DNA of 64,000 nt from Methylobacterium mesophilicum SR1.6/6 (GCF_000364445.2 NZ_CP043538.1:846501-910500), one strand, 5' to 3'; shown: positions 44,613 to 54,466, counted from the stretch's first letter. Notes: generated by a model not told the origin, from the letters alone. A program made the numbers and translations.

Positions 44613-45923
44613 ATGAAGCGCTTCGTCTCGTCGCTGTTCGGGCAGGTGGTTGCCGCCCTGGTCCTCGGGATCGTCATCGGCATGGTCTGGCCCGGCTTCG
44701 CGGTGGCCCTCAAGCCGCTGGGCGACGCCTTCATCAAGCTCATCAAGATGGCGATCGCGCCGCTCGTCTTCGGCGTCGTCGTGCATGGGATCGTCGGAGC
44801 CGGTGACCTTCGGAAGGTCGGCCGCGTCGGCCTGAAGTCGCTGATCTACTTCGAGGCCGTGACGACCCTCGCCCTCGTGCTGGGTCTCGTCCTCGCCTAT
44901 GTCTTCGCCCCCGGCCACGGCATGAACGTCGACGTCGCGTCCCTCGATGCCAAGGCGATCGCCGGCTACACCGACCGCGTCGGGCAAGTCACCGGGACGG
45001 TCGACTTCCTGATGAAGCTCGTGCCGACAACCTTCGTCGATGCCTTCGCCAAGGGTGACATCCTTCAGGTCCTCATCCTCGCGATCCTGTTCGGATCCGG
45101 CCTCTCCCTACTCGGCGAGCGCGGCAAGCCGCTGGCCGAGAGCCTGGAGCGCATCACCGAAGTCCTGTTCCGGATCATCGGCTTCATCGTGAAGCTCGCG
45201 CCGCTCGGTGTGCTCGGCGCGGTGGCGTTCACGGTCGGCAAGTACGGCGTCGGCTCGCTGAAGCAGCTCGGCATGCTGGTCGCGCTGTTCTACGCGGGCG
45301 TCGCCTTCTTCGTCCTCGTGGTGCTCGGCGGCATCATGCGGCTCGCGGGCTTCAGCATCCTGAAGTTCCTGGCCTATCTCCGCGAGGAGCTGACGGTAGT
45401 GGCGGGCACGGCCTCCTCGGACAGCGTGCTGCCGCAGGTGATGCGCAAGCTGGAGCGCCTCGGCATCAAGGATTCGACCGTCGGCCTCGTGATCCCGACC
45501 GGCTACTCCTTCAACCTCGACGCCTTCTCGCTCTACCTGACCCTCGCCACGGTCTTCATCGCGCAGGCGACCAACACCGACCTCTCCTTCGGCCACCTGA
45601 TGCTGATCCTCGGCATCGCGCTCCTGACATCGAAGGGCGCCCATGGCGTGCCGGGCTCCGCGATCGTCGTCCTCGCCGCGACGCTGTCGGCGGTGCCGGA
45701 GATCCCGGTGATCGGGCTGGTGCTGGTCCTGTCGATCGATTGGTTCGTCGGCATCGCCCGGGCGCTGGGCAACCTGATCGGCAATTGCGTGGCGACGGTG
45801 GTGATCGCCGCCTGGGAGGGCGACATCGATCGGGCCCAGGCCCACCGGGTGCTCAACCGCGAGACGACGACCGACAGTGTCGAGATCCTCGAAGCGCCGG
45901 TCGCGGAACCCCGCATCGCCTGA
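44613..45923 (+). CDS. Dicarboxylate/cation symporter (DctA family)
   Basis: A 436-residue DAACS-family transporter. Conserved parts: I-K-M-A-I-A-P-L-V-F near residue 45, G-T-A-S-S-D-S-V-L-P-Q-V-M in the re-entrant loop near 270, and P-T-G-Y-S-F-N-L-D-A near 295, which bind substrate and cation. It imports C4-dicarboxylates or related acids with Na+/H+. The bicupin gene follows after 28 bp in the same operon, which hints at ureide or purine breakdown as the physiological context. Confidence 0.94.
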   Translation: MKRFVSSLFGQVVAALVLGIVIGMVWPGFAVALKPLGDAFIKLIKMAIAPLVFGVVVHGIVGAGDLRKVGRVGLKSLIYFEAVTTLALVLGLVLAYVFAPGHGMNVDVASLDAKAIAGYTDRVGQVTGTVDFLMKLVPTTFVDAFAKGDILQVLILAILFGSGLSLLGERGKPLAESLERITEVLFRIIGFIVKLAPLGVLGAVAFTVGKYGVGSLKQLGMLVALFYAGVAFFVLVVLGGIMRLAGFSILKFLAYLREELTVVAGTASSDSVLPQVMRKLERLGIKDSTVGLVIPTGYSFNLDAFSLYLTLATVFIAQATNTDLSFGHLMLILGIALLTSKGAHGVPGSAIVVLAATLSAVPEIPVIGLVLVLSIDWFVGIARALGNLIGNCVATVVIAAWEGDIDRAQAHRVLNRETTTDSVEILEAPVAEPRIA

Positions 45924-45951
45924 CGCGCCCGAGCCAACCTGGGAGACGCCG

Positions 45952-46788
45952 ATGACCGCGCCGCGCTACAACCCCGCCTGCGGGGGCCTTCCGCCGCAGA
46001 CCGCCCTGATGACCGGCCGGGCCGTGTTCACCGAGGCCTACGCGGTCATCCCGAAGGGCGTGATGAGCGACATCGTCACCAGCGTCCTGCCGTTCTGGAC
46101 CGGTACGCGGACCTGGATGCTGTCCCGGCCGCTCTCGGGCTTCTCGGAGACCTTCGCGCAGGCCCTGATGGAGATCGCCCCCGGCGGCGGCAGCGAGCAG
46201 CCCGAGCCGGATCCCGAGGCCGAGGGCGTGCTCTTCGTGGTCGGCGGCCAGCTGCGGCTCGTCCTCGACGGGCGCGCGCACGCCCTGCGGCCCGGCAGCT
46301 ACGCCTACCTCGCCCCCGGGGCGGCCTGGAGCCTGCGCAACGACGGCGGCGAGCCCGCCCGCGTCCACTGGGTCCGCAAGGCCTACGAGCGCGTGCCGGG
46401 CCTCGACGCGCCCCCGTCGTTCCTCGCCCACGAAGCCGACGTCACGCCCGCGGCGATGCCCGGTACGGACGGGGCCTGGGCCACCACCCGCTTCGTCGCC
46501 GCCGACGACGTGCGCCACGACATGCACGTCAACATCGTGACGCTGCGTCCGGGCGCCTCGATCCCGTTCGAGGAGACCCACGTCATGGAGCACGGGCTGT
46601 TCGTGCTGGAGGGCAAGGCGGTCTACCGGCTCAACCGCGACTGGGTCGAGGTCGAGGCCGGCGACTACATGTGGCTGCGCGCCTTCTGCCCCCAGGCCTG
46701 CTACGCCGGCGGACCGGGACCCTTCCGCTACCTCCTCTACAAGGACGTCAACCGCCACGCGGCACTCCGGCCCCGGACGGCCTTCTGA
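45952..46788 (+). CDS. Bicupin, (S)-ureidoglycine aminohydrolase-like
   Basis: A 278-residue double cupin. N-terminal cupin: V-V-G-G-Q-L-R-L-V-L-D near residue 95. C-terminal cupin: metal ligands in S-I-P-F-E-E-T-H-V-M-E-H-G, then V-E-A-G-D-Y-M-W-L-R-A-F-C-P-Q-A-C-Y-A-G-G-P-G near the end, a pattern strongly shared with UGHY/AllE enzymes that release ammonia from (S)-ureidoglycine in ureide catabolism. Co-transcribed with dctA; no other allantoin genes are adjacent, so the assignment rests on sequence alone. Confidence 0.85.
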   Translation: MTAPRYNPACGGLPPQTALMTGRAVFTEAYAVIPKGVMSDIVTSVLPFWTGTRTWMLSRPLSGFSETFAQALMEIAPGGGSEQPEPDPEAEGVLFVVGGQLRLVLDGRAHALRPGSYAYLAPGAAWSLRNDGGEPARVHWVRKAYERVPGLDAPPSFLAHEADVTPAAMPGTDGAWATTRFVAADDVRHDMHVNIVTLRPGASIPFEETHVMEHGLFVLEGKAVYRLNRDWVEVEAGDYMWLRAFCPQACYAGGPGPFRYLLYKDVNRHAALRPRTAF

Positions 46789-46982
46789 GCGGCCGGTCCG
46801 CGTCGGGCGAGATCCGCCACGTGGGGTTGCGCGCCTCGTGGCCCTGTTGCGGAGCGGCGAGGCCGCCGAGGCGCGCCCTGCCGGAACGCCGCCGCCCCCG
46901 TCGCCGCGCGACGCGCGCTGGCACGATCGGCTGACGGCCTGAGAAACCCTGTCCCTGGTCGCGGCCCGGCGGCCCGGCCGGA

Positions 46983-47873
46983 TCAGGCGCCGAGCCGGAA
47001 GGCCGGCTCCAGCAGGCCGCGCGCGCCGACATCGACGAGGATCGTCCGGCCGTGCTCCGGGTCGGCGGCCCGGCCGGCCTCGTCCATGCCCTCGTAGGCG
47101 GACGTGACCAGCAGCCGGTCGAGGGCGCAACCCGCGAAGGTCGGGCAGGTCGGCTGCCGCATCGGCACCGGGACGGTGCGCACCCGCTCGCCCGCGGGGC
47201 TGTAGGCATCGAGGCAGCCGGCGCCGAAGCGCGCCGTCCAGATCAGGCCCTCGGCATCGACGGCGGCGCCGTCGATGCCGCCGTCGCCGCCGCGATGATC
47301 GAAGTGGGTTTCGGGCGGCCCCTTCGGCAGCCCGGTCCTGGGATCCAGCGCCACGCGGCGCAGCACGCCGACCTCGGTATCGACGAAGTAGCCGGTCGCG
47401 CCGTCCGGCGAGAAGCTGATGCCGCTCGGGACCGTCAGGCCGCCGAAGAGGCGGCGCACCCGCGTTCCGGCCACGTGGTAGATCGCGCCGCGCCCCCTGG
47501 CGGCGTCGCGGTCCATCGTGCCGATCCAGAGCGCCCCGCTGGGATGGACGCGGCCGTCATTGGAGCGGTTGCCGAGCATGTCCTCCTCGAGGGGACACAG
47601 CATCCGGATGTCCCCGTCGCGGATCGCCCGGACATAGAGCCCGTCCTCGGCCGAGAGCAGTTGATGCGCGCCGTCGATCGCCGCGATGTCGCTGACCTGG
47701 ATGGGCAGGACGTGGACCAGCGCCTTCTGGGCAGTGCCGACCGGCATCTCGAACAGGCGCGCCTCAAGGATGTCGACCCACCACGCCGTGTTCGTGCGCG
47801 GATCGTAGCTCGGTCCCTCGCCGAGGCGGCAACGGACCTGGCTGAGGATGCGGACGTGCTGCAGACAATCCAA
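46983..47873 (-). CDS. SMP-30/gluconolactonase family protein
   Basis: A 296-residue six-bladed propeller lactonase. Metal-site residues appear as E19 in L-G-E-G-P-S-Y-D, N in N-R-S-N-D-G-R-V, and D in G-G-I-D-G-A-A-V-D. It would open sugar lactones. The start is an unusual TTG 47873 just before the conserved part; no ATG fits. No sugar dehydrogenase is adjacent. Confidence 0.9.
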   Translation of the reverse strand: MDCLQHVRILSQVRCRLGEGPSYDPRTNTAWWVDILEARLFEMPVGTAQKALVHVLPIQVSDIAAIDGAHQLLSAEDGLYVRAIRDGDIRMLCPLEEDMLGNRSNDGRVHPSGALWIGTMDRDAARGRGAIYHVAGTRVRRLFGGLTVPSGISFSPDGATGYFVDTEVGVLRRVALDPRTGLPKGPPETHFDHRGGDGGIDGAAVDAEGLIWTARFGAGCLDAYSPAGERVRTVPVPMRQPTCPTFAGCALDRLLVTSAYEGMDEAGRAADPEHGRTILVDVGARGLLEPAFRLGA

Positions 47874-47927
47874 GAGATCAATCCCGTGCGTTCCGATCGG
47901 TGATCGTGGTGGATCTGCCGCGATGCC

Positions 47928-48179
47928 TCAGCACGCCCTGCAGATGCTGCCGAGGACGGCATCGAGGTCCTTCTGCCGCTGCGTGCGCTTGTCCGGATCG
48001 TGCCGGGGCGCGGCCGCCGCGCCTGGCGGCACCGTCTGCCCCACGGCAGACCGGTAGGGCGCGTTGATCGTCGTCTCGGGCCCGCCCCCCGTGCCCGTAT
48101 AAGGCCCGGCGTGAGCCGCACCCATATACGCGAGCAGAGCCAGAATGACGGGCGGTGAACGGCGGCTCAGGCGGGGCAT
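47928..48179 (-). CDS. Small secreted protein, unknown
   Basis: An 83-residue protein with signal peptide (residues 1-23, A-H-A-G), a Gly/Pro/Thr-rich middle and a C-terminal D-P-D-K-R-T-Q-R-Q-K-D-L-D-A-V-L-G-S-I-C. A strong GGAGGAGG lies 10 bp before the ATG, which fixes the start. Family not recognised. Confidence 0.65.
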   Translation of the reverse strand: MPRLSRRSPPVILALLAYMGAAHAGPYTGTGGGPETTINAPYRSAVGQTVPPGAAAAPRHDPDKRTQRQKDLDAVLGSICRAC

Positions 48180-48671
48180 TTCGAGATCCTCCTCCGATCC
48201 ATTCGCATCCTGTGTGAGCCCTGCAGATCCATGACCTTGAGCATCATCGTCCGGCGGGGCGGCATCGCGGCCGCGCTCAATCAGGACCGGTCTTCGTCGA
48301 TCCTCCGCAAGTCCAATACAGATCATTCGGCTGATCTGTGCTCTCATCGAACGGTGTGAGCCATTATTGTCCTTCGCGACGTGCCGCCGCGCACCCACCG
48401 CCGTGGATTAAAGTTCGGCCCTCGCCCGGCCGCACGCCCCTCAACCCGGAATGAAGCCTCGACGGACCGCGCGGGCAGGAGCGGGGGCAATCGAATGCTG
48501 GCCTGCCGGCGCCGTTCACCTTCGCGACGGCCGCCGACAACCTCGTGCGTCCGCCGGGGCTCATGGCCCCATCCGCCGCTTGGGCGGGCGCCTGCAGGCC
48601 CCGGGCTCGCGGCCGGGCCTCATGAACCGGCCCTGGAGCCGCGCCCGGCGGCCTCGCGATCGGGCGCGATT
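48180..48671. other. Gene-free stretch
   Basis: About 490 bp with short frames of shadow composition only. I see no clear gene, repeat or terminator here. Confidence 0.5.
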
Positions 48672-49847
48672 CTAGACCGCGGCCCGCGAGACGACCCGGG
48701 TCTCGCGGTACCCGCGAAACTCGTAGACCACGCCGGCCCAGATGAGGCTGCGCGAGAGCAGGGTGCTCCAGGCGGAGGCGGCGTGCAGCGCGATCCAGGC
48801 CGGCGCGAGCCAGCGCACGGCGGCATCGGCGTTGCCGCGATAGGCCGCGGCCGCCTCGCCGTCGAACGCCTTGCGGACGATCATCAGGCGGACCGAGGCC
48901 CGCGCCTGACCCAGGAGGAAAGCCAGGACGAGCGCGACCAGGGCGAACCGATCCCCGGACAGCGCCAGCCCGAGGGCGCTCGCGCCCGCGACCAGGAACA
49001 GGGCGGTCATGGCGGCCCCGATCCACCAGACCGCCGGCAGGTACCAGCGGACGAACTTGTACTGGCGACGCCCGAACGCGAACGCGGAGCGGTAGCTGTG
49101 CTCGACCGGCGAGGCGACGATCAGGCTCCGTGGCGTCAGCAGGCGCAGCCGATGCTCGCGCAGGATCCGGCTGAGGTGCACGTCGTCGACGATGGAACCC
49201 CGCCAGCGGTCACGCAGGCCGATCCGCTCGATCGTGGTCCAGCGCAGCGCGCAGGTTCCGCCCCAGACCACGTCGAAGACCCGGACCGCCCCCACCAGGG
49301 AGTTGGTGGCGGCCGCGGCGAGGGCGCTCGGCACGTCGCCGCGCACCGGCAGCAGCCAGCGATGGCCGGTGACCACGTCGATGTCGCCGCGGGTGAGGGG
49401 CTCGACGAGGCGCAGCAGCCAGTCCGGCGCGGGCCGCGTATCGGCGTCGATGAACGCAACGATCTCGTCGCTGCCGTCGAGCCGGTCGAGGACGTGGAGC
49501 AGGTTATGGATCTTCTGGCCCTCGTCCACCGCGAGGCCGGCCACCGCGATCGACAGGGGCGCGCCGGGTCCCGCCGACGCCTGCCGCAGGACCGGGAGCG
49601 CCGCGTCGGTCTCCGCCTCGACCACGGCGACGATGCGGTAGTGCCCGTACTGCTGGGCCCGCAGGCGTGCGACGAAGTCCGCGAGGTGCCGATTGGAGCC
49701 CTTGACCGGCGCGATGACGACGACCCGCGGCTCGCGCGCGAGGTCCACCCGGTTCCCGATGCCGCGCTGGAACTGCCAGGCCATGTACACCGCTCCGGCC
49801 AGCAGCGTGAGCCAGAGTGCGATCAGGCCATGCATGAAGAACGCCAT
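48672..49847 (-). CDS. Membrane glycosyltransferase family 2 (ceramide glucosyltransferase-like)
   Basis: A 391-residue GT2 enzyme. N-terminal helix (residues 5-25), catalytic domain with the D-A-D-T-R DxD-type motif near residue 135, the G-G-T-C-A-L-R segment and D-D-V-H-L-S-R, then R-R-Q-Y-K-F-V-R-W as the Q/RxxRW acceptor motif, and three C-terminal helices. This is the layout of ceramide glucosyltransferase and HpnI-type enzymes that glycosylate lipids at the inner membrane. ATG 49847 gives the hydrophobic start; an earlier in-frame GTG adds 16 polar residues. Confidence 0.88.
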   Translation of the reverse strand: MAFFMHGLIALWLTLLAGAVYMAWQFQRGIGNRVDLAREPRVVVIAPVKGSNRHLADFVARLRAQQYGHYRIVAVVEAETDAALPVLRQASAGPGAPLSIAVAGLAVDEGQKIHNLLHVLDRLDGSDEIVAFIDADTRPAPDWLLRLVEPLTRGDIDVVTGHRWLLPVRGDVPSALAAAATNSLVGAVRVFDVVWGGTCALRWTTIERIGLRDRWRGSIVDDVHLSRILREHRLRLLTPRSLIVASPVEHSYRSAFAFGRRQYKFVRWYLPAVWWIGAAMTALFLVAGASALGLALSGDRFALVALVLAFLLGQARASVRLMIVRKAFDGEAAAAYRGNADAAVRWLAPAWIALHAASAWSTLLSRSLIWAGVVYEFRGYRETRVVSRAAV

Positions 49848-50284
49848 GACGTTGTTGCCCCTCGGCAAGACGGGGCGGCGCGGCGCCCCTCCCATCGCCG
49901 GGTCCGCTTAACGAGAAAATCGGATCCCGTCTTCGCCGACTGCGTCCGATAGGGAGAGTTCCGGCGGCTTAATCAATCTTCCGGCGCCAATGTGCCCGAA
50001 TTGCACCGACGCCGCGCCGAAAGAAACTATCGGGAAGGCCCGCCGAGCCGTGCGGCCGCACGGCCCGGCCGCAGGTCCGCTCGTCCGTGGCGGCGGCTCG
50101 CACGGGGGAGGTCGATCCTCCGGTCGCCGCAGGCTGTCGCGGACGATCGGTCCGGACCCGTCCGCGACCTTGACGCTGCAAGTGCCGCAATCTATTTTTG
50201 ATTGCGCTTGTCCAATATCCGCATACACATGAAGAAGCATTCGCGGATGCGGCAAGGATAGATCGACCGCGGAGATACATATCC
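49848..50284. other. Divergent intergenic region with an 18-bp palindrome
   Basis: No gene found. A perfect 18-bp palindrome (GCCGTGCGG followed by its complement, 50047-50064) lies near the middle; the last 100 bp before the epimerase gene are less GC-rich and probably hold its promoter. Confidence 0.5.
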
Positions 50285-51232
50285 TTGCCATACGGCGACA
50301 CGAAGCGCGTCCTGGTCACCGGCGGGGCAGGATTCATCGGTTCACATCTCTGCGAGCGACTGCTCGCCCAGGGCCACGACGTCCTGTGCGTCGATAATTT
50401 CTTCACGGGGCGGCGGCGGAACATCGCCCACCTGCTCGGCGATCCCCGCTTCGAGGTCCTGCGCCACGACGTGACGTTCCCCCTCTATGTCGAGGTGGAC
50501 GAGATCTACAACCTCGCCTGTCCGGCCTCGCCGATCCACTATCAGCACGATCCCGTCCAGACGACGAAGACGAGCGTCATCGGGGCGATCAACATGCTCG
50601 GTCTCGCGAAGCGGCTGCGCGCGAAGATCTTCCAGGCCTCGACCTCCGAGGTGTACGGCGACCCCGAGGTGCACCCGCAGCCGGAAGCGTACTGGGGACG
50701 CGTCAACCCGATCGGCTTCCGCTCGTGCTACGATGAGGGGAAGCGCTGCGCCGAGACGTTGTTCTTCGATTACCACCGGCAGCACAGGCTGGAGATCAAG
50801 GTCGCGCGCATCTTCAACACCTACGGCCCGCGGATGCACCCGAACGACGGGCGCGTCGTGTCGAACCTCGTCGTCCAGGCGCTGCGGGGCGCGGACATCA
50901 CGCTCTACGGCGACGGGGAGCAGACCCGGTCCTTCTGCTACGTCGACGACCTCGTGGACGGGATCGTCCGACTAATGGGAAGCGGGCCCGAGCTGACGGG
51001 GCCGGTCAACATCGGGAATCCGAGCGAGTTCACGATCCGGCAATTGGCCGATCTGGTGATCGACCTGACCGGCTCGCGCTCCCGCATCGTTCAGCGGCCG
51101 CTCCCCCCCGACGACCCGCGCCAGCGCCGCCCGGACATCACGAAGGCCAGAGCCCTGCTGGGCTGGGAACCCACCGTGTCCGTCCGGGATGGGCTGGAAC
51201 GGACGATCGCCTATTTCCGGGACCTGGGCTGA
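50285..51232 (+). CDS. UDP-glucuronate decarboxylase-like (UXS) SDR epimerase
   Basis: A 315-residue extended short-chain dehydrogenase. NAD fold G-G-A-G-F-I-G-S-H at residues 13-21, active site S-x-E-V-Y-G-D near 121-126 with Y149-x-x-x-K153, and [20 protein letters not shown] near 76-87 is characteristic of UDP-xylose synthases, which turn UDP-glucuronate into UDP-xylose for surface polysaccharides. The start is a TTG at 50285 behind GGAG; another TTG at 50198 would add 29 residues, so the N-terminus is uncertain. Confidence 0.9.
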   Translation: MPYGDTKRVLVTGGAGFIGSHLCERLLAQGHDVLCVDNFFTGRRRNIAHLLGDPRFEVLRHDVTFPLYVEVDEIYNLACPASPIHYQHDPVQTTKTSVIGAINMLGLAKRLRAKIFQASTSEVYGDPEVHPQPEAYWGRVNPIGFRSCYDEGKRCAETLFFDYHRQHRLEIKVARIFNTYGPRMHPNDGRVVSNLVVQALRGADITLYGDGEQTRSFCYVDDLVDGIVRLMGSGPELTGPVNIGNPSEFTIRQLADLVIDLTGSRSRIVQRPLPPDDPRQRRPDITKARALLGWEPTVSVRDGLERTIAYFRDLG

Positions 51233-51291
51233 CGGCCGGCGACAGGGGATGGACCGCCGCCCGTGGCGGTGCGGCGGAACGGGGACACAGT

Positions 51292-52182
51292 ATGGATACG
51301 GATGCGGGCCACGGCCGCTACAGGTACAGCGCCCTGCCGGACCGCCCGGTCTTCGACTGGCCGCGGGGAAAGCGGCTCGCCGTCTATATCGGGCTGAACC
51401 TGGAGACCTTCGCGTTCGGCGCGGGCCTGGGCGCGGAGCTGGCGCCGGGGGGCCCGCAGCCGGACGTGCTCAACTACGCGTGGCGGGACTGGGGCAACCG
51501 GGTCGGCGCTTGGCGGATCGCCGCGATGCTGGACGCACTGGCCATGCCGGCGAGCGTGCTCGTCAACAGCAACCTCTACCGGGACTGCCCCGGGCTGATC
51601 GAGGCATTCCGCGCCCGCGGCGACGAGATCGTCGCCCACGGGCGGACCAACGCGGAGCGGCAGGGCACCCTCGACGAGGCCGCGGAGCGGGCGCTGATCG
51701 CTGAGACGACGGCGGCGATCGCCGCGCGGGAGGGACGGCAGCCGGCCGGCTGGCTCGGGCCATGGATCTCGCAGTCGCGGGTGACGCCCGACCTCCTGGC
51801 CGAGGCCGGCTACCGCTATCTGCTCGACTGGGACCACGACGACCAGCCGACCTGGTTCGCGACCCGCGGCGGCGGTCGCATCCTGTCTGTGCCCTATCCG
51901 CAGGAACTCAACGATATCCCCGCCGTCGTGGCCCGCAAGGAGACGGGCCGCCAGTTCGCCGACGCCATCGCGGACGCCTTCGACGAGATGCTGGAGCAGG
52001 CGCAGGCCGCGCCCCTCGTCATGGGAATCGCGCTCCATCCCTACATTGTCGGGCGCCCGCACCGGCTGCGACCCCTGCGCCAGGCGCTGGAGCGCATCGC
52101 GAAGCGCCGGGCCGATATCTGGCTCACGACCGCGGGCGCCGTCGCCGACCACATCGTGGCCCAGACGGCCGAGCCGCGCTGA
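51292..52182 (+). CDS. Polysaccharide deacetylase family protein (PuuE-like)
   Basis: A 296-residue NodB-type barrel. The metal/catalytic area shows V-N-S-N-L-Y-R-D, E-I-V-A-H-G-R-T-N-A-E and, late, L-H-P-Y-I-V-G-R-P-H-R. These last two motifs are found in PuuE/allantoinase-type members, so the substrate may be allantoin or an N-acetyl sugar; the neighbouring UDP-sugar gene 59 bp upstream favours the latter, while the ureidoglycine gene at 46 kb would favour the former. No signal peptide, hence cytosolic. Confidence 0.85.
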   Translation: MDTDAGHGRYRYSALPDRPVFDWPRGKRLAVYIGLNLETFAFGAGLGAELAPGGPQPDVLNYAWRDWGNRVGAWRIAAMLDALAMPASVLVNSNLYRDCPGLIEAFRARGDEIVAHGRTNAERQGTLDEAAERALIAETTAAIAAREGRQPAGWLGPWISQSRVTPDLLAEAGYRYLLDWDHDDQPTWFATRGGGRILSVPYPQELNDIPAVVARKETGRQFADAIADAFDEMLEQAQAAPLVMGIALHPYIVGRPHRLRPLRQALERIAKRRADIWLTTAGAVADHIVAQTAEPR

Positions 52183-52268
52183 CGCAGCGCTTCCAGTGGA
52201 ACAACCCGGCGCTCCTCACCGCACCGTCATGGCGGGGACGGGGACGGGAACCTGGCCGCGCGGCGCCG

Positions 52269-52856
52269 TCAGCACCCCGAGCAGATGGGTCGCGCGGCGT
52301 CCTGCCCCCCCTTCAAGAGGGCGCTCATGGCCGCATCGCGATCGTAGGTCGCCGGAGACCCGGTCGAGGTCAGGGACCGGTCGGCCGCAACCCCCCTGGC
52401 GTTCGACACGGCAGACATCGTCACGGTGTCGGCGCCGGTCATTCGGGTGGACCGCGACGCCAGGATCGACCGTTCCGTCAGATTCTCCGGGTGCAGGGCC
52501 TTCCACGCCATGCGGGTGCGCGTCGACGCATCGAGAACCGCCGAGGGGTTCGAGCCGCCCTGGCCCGTGTCGGCCTCCTGCAGCTTCGGCATGCCGGGGA
52601 TGACGACCGGAGTCAGAACGGGAGGGGCCGAGACGGGGGATGCGGTGACGGGGGATGCGGTGACGGGAGCGGCCAGACCGACGTCACCTTCGGCCGGCCG
52701 TGCCGCCGATCCGGCGCTCTGAACTGCGACGGGCTGAGGGCCGGCCGGTGCCGCCGACGGCAGGGCGCTGTAGGCGGTCGGCCCCATCGGCAGATGTGAA
52801 CATGCGCCCGACGTCAGCAACACCGCCGCGAGAGTTCCGATCCGTTTTAGAGTCAT
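52269..52856 (-). CDS. Exported low-complexity protein, unknown
   Basis: A 195-residue protein with a hydrophobic N-terminus ending T-S-G-A-C-S, perhaps a weak lipobox with Cys19. The region 20-95 is Ala/Pro/Val-rich with V-T-A-S-P repeats; the rest is Ser/Thr/Arg-rich without recognised domain. ATG 52856 is used because the signal starts there. Confidence 0.65.
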   Translation of the reverse strand: MTLKRIGTLAAVLLTSGACSHLPMGPTAYSALPSAAPAGPQPVAVQSAGSAARPAEGDVGLAAPVTASPVTASPVSAPPVLTPVVIPGMPKLQEADTGQGGSNPSAVLDASTRTRMAWKALHPENLTERSILASRSTRMTGADTVTMSAVSNARGVAADRSLTSTGSPATYDRDAAMSALLKGGQDAARPICSGC

Positions 52857-53933
52857 AGCCGCTCTCGTGCCGCGCTCGGCCATTCTAGCCAAGCTTGAGC
52901 TTAGCCATATCAGTCTTCGGCACGCGAAGTCCAATCACTGCCGCCGCCCGCGAGCGGGCATGATTGTGTCTGATCCGTTTCAACAGAGACTGTTGGTGCC
53001 CCGTCGGCGAGAGGCAGGTATCGATCTATCGTCTTGTCGGCGCACGATCGAAATTAATCCAACATGATTTGATCTTAACATTTGAATAAGCGTGGCACAC
53101 GGAAATAAAGAGACAAATATCGCCTCTGATACGGTGATTGGATCAACGATTCCGAGCTTGCGCGCGTCGGGTCGCGCCGCAACGGACGTGAAGCGAGGGG
53201 CTCGGCAGACTCTAACCCGACCCGCACCCGTGCCCGGAGACCTCAATCAAGCGCCTGCGCGACATCGACGGTGTTGCCTGATCAAGCAGATCGGGTCCCG
53301 GCGGCATCGGCGTGCTGTATTTCTTCAAGCCCCACGCCCCTCCCGTCTTGGAAGCCTGAGGGGCCGAGCCGCTGTACCGGCGGGGTGCGCGCGGCGGCGA
53401 TGAGTCCGGAATGGCCGCGGCTGTGTCTTTCCAGAGACAGGCGCGCCGACGTGCTCGGACAGCCCGGCCGGACGTCGGGCTCGGCCTCGCGGGGCGGACC
53501 TGCGGGCGGTACGCGCGCCGTCCGGACAGGCTCCGGCAGCCCCCGAAATATAGCCGGCGCAGAAGCCCGACGTGTCGTACCGCTGATCGACGATGGGGTC
53601 GTATCCGACCCACAGGCGTAGCCTCCGATCTCATCAATGTGCGAGTTGGGCCGATACGCAATGCAGCTTGAGAGGCAGGGGGCCTGCGGCCATTCAGCGA
53701 TCGCCGACAGCGCGGCGGCACTTGCTTTGGGTTCAGGGCGCGGGCCTTCGGAATGGAGATTTGAAATTTAAGTTACGTCTCTCCAAGAGCATACACCCTG
53801 GACCCTACGCATATCATTCCCCTCACAGCACAGTTACAACACGCGCAGTGGTCGCTCAAGGTCTGCGACGCAGCCATGCATGGAGAGGTCGATGACGCGG
53901 CCGGCTCCGCGCAAGCCCGGAGGCACGGATCCA
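52857..53933. other. Gene-poor 1.1-kb stretch, partly AT-rich
   Basis: Positions about 53040-53110 and 53760-53830 are AT-rich. On the reverse strand near 53620-53540 the codons read V-G-Y-D-P-I-V-D-Q-R-Y-D-T-S-G-F-C-A-G-Y-I-S-G-A-A, similar to the Rap1a/Tai immunity-protein core, but the frame then loses the pattern. I call no gene here; a decayed Rap1a/Tai-like gene is possible. Confidence 0.4.
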
Positions 53934-54248
53934 TTACGCAGCTCGGAGCCGGATCTCATCGACAGGTTCGATCCGCGATCGGGTGAACAGGTCGAGGCCG
54001 ACTTTCGGCCCTGCGGCCTTCAGGAGAGTTGCCTCATCGCAGGTTCGAGCGACCTGAAGGCCGAGCTCCTCCAGGCGCGCATGCGCCGCACAGTAGGTGG
54101 CGATCCGAGCCCGGCCATAGACCGGCATATTGGAGAGGAGGCGATCACGCTCTCCGGGGTCCGCTTTGAAGAGGGAGGCGATCAACTCGATCGGAATGGG
54201 GTAGTTCGCCAGGGCTCCCGGATGCGGTCGGTTTCCATCGAGCGCCAT
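53934..54248 (-). CDS. Hypothetical protein
   Basis: A 104-residue cytosolic protein, M-A-L-D-G-N-R-P-H-P-G-A-L then I-P-I-E-L-I-A-S-L-F-K and M-P-V-Y-G-R-A-R-I-A-T-Y-C. Balanced composition and codon use support a real gene; no family recognised. A 9-bp hairpin ends 6 bp upstream of the start codon and hides the Shine-Dalgarno-like GCGAGG. Confidence 0.65.
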   Translation of the reverse strand: MALDGNRPHPGALANYPIPIELIASLFKADPGERDRLLSNMPVYGRARIATYCAAHARLEELGLQVARTCDEATLLKAAGPKVGLDLFTRSRIEPVDEIRLRAA

Positions 54249-54253
54249 GGCTG

Positions 54254-54280
54254 CCTCGCTGCTTCGAAGATGCAGCGAGG
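54254..54280 (-). promoter_or_regulatory. Hairpin covering the ribosome-binding site of the 53934-54248 gene
   Basis: CCTCGCTGC (54254-54262) and GCAGCGAGG (54272-54280) are perfect complements around a nine-base loop containing TTCGAA. In the transcript the arm nearest the ATG sits at the Shine-Dalgarno position. Confidence 0.5.
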
Positions 54281-54466
54281 CTCAGCGATCATGGTTAACG
54301 ATCGGTTGGGATCCGCGATGGCGAAGATCGGTAGCAATGGGACGGGCAGGACGTTGAGCCCGTGGCGCATCCGTGGATCTCCGGCCCGGCGACCGCAACA
54401 CCCAAGGGTGACCGGGATCATCGTGGGCCGAGGCGCGTTCGGACTCGATCGGGCCCGGGAGCGACG

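Noticed and set aside
50047..50064. 18-bp perfect palindrome as an origin or operator
   Set aside because: Very GC-rich and without neighbouring motifs; palindromes of this composition arise easily here, so it is only mentioned within the intergenic entry.
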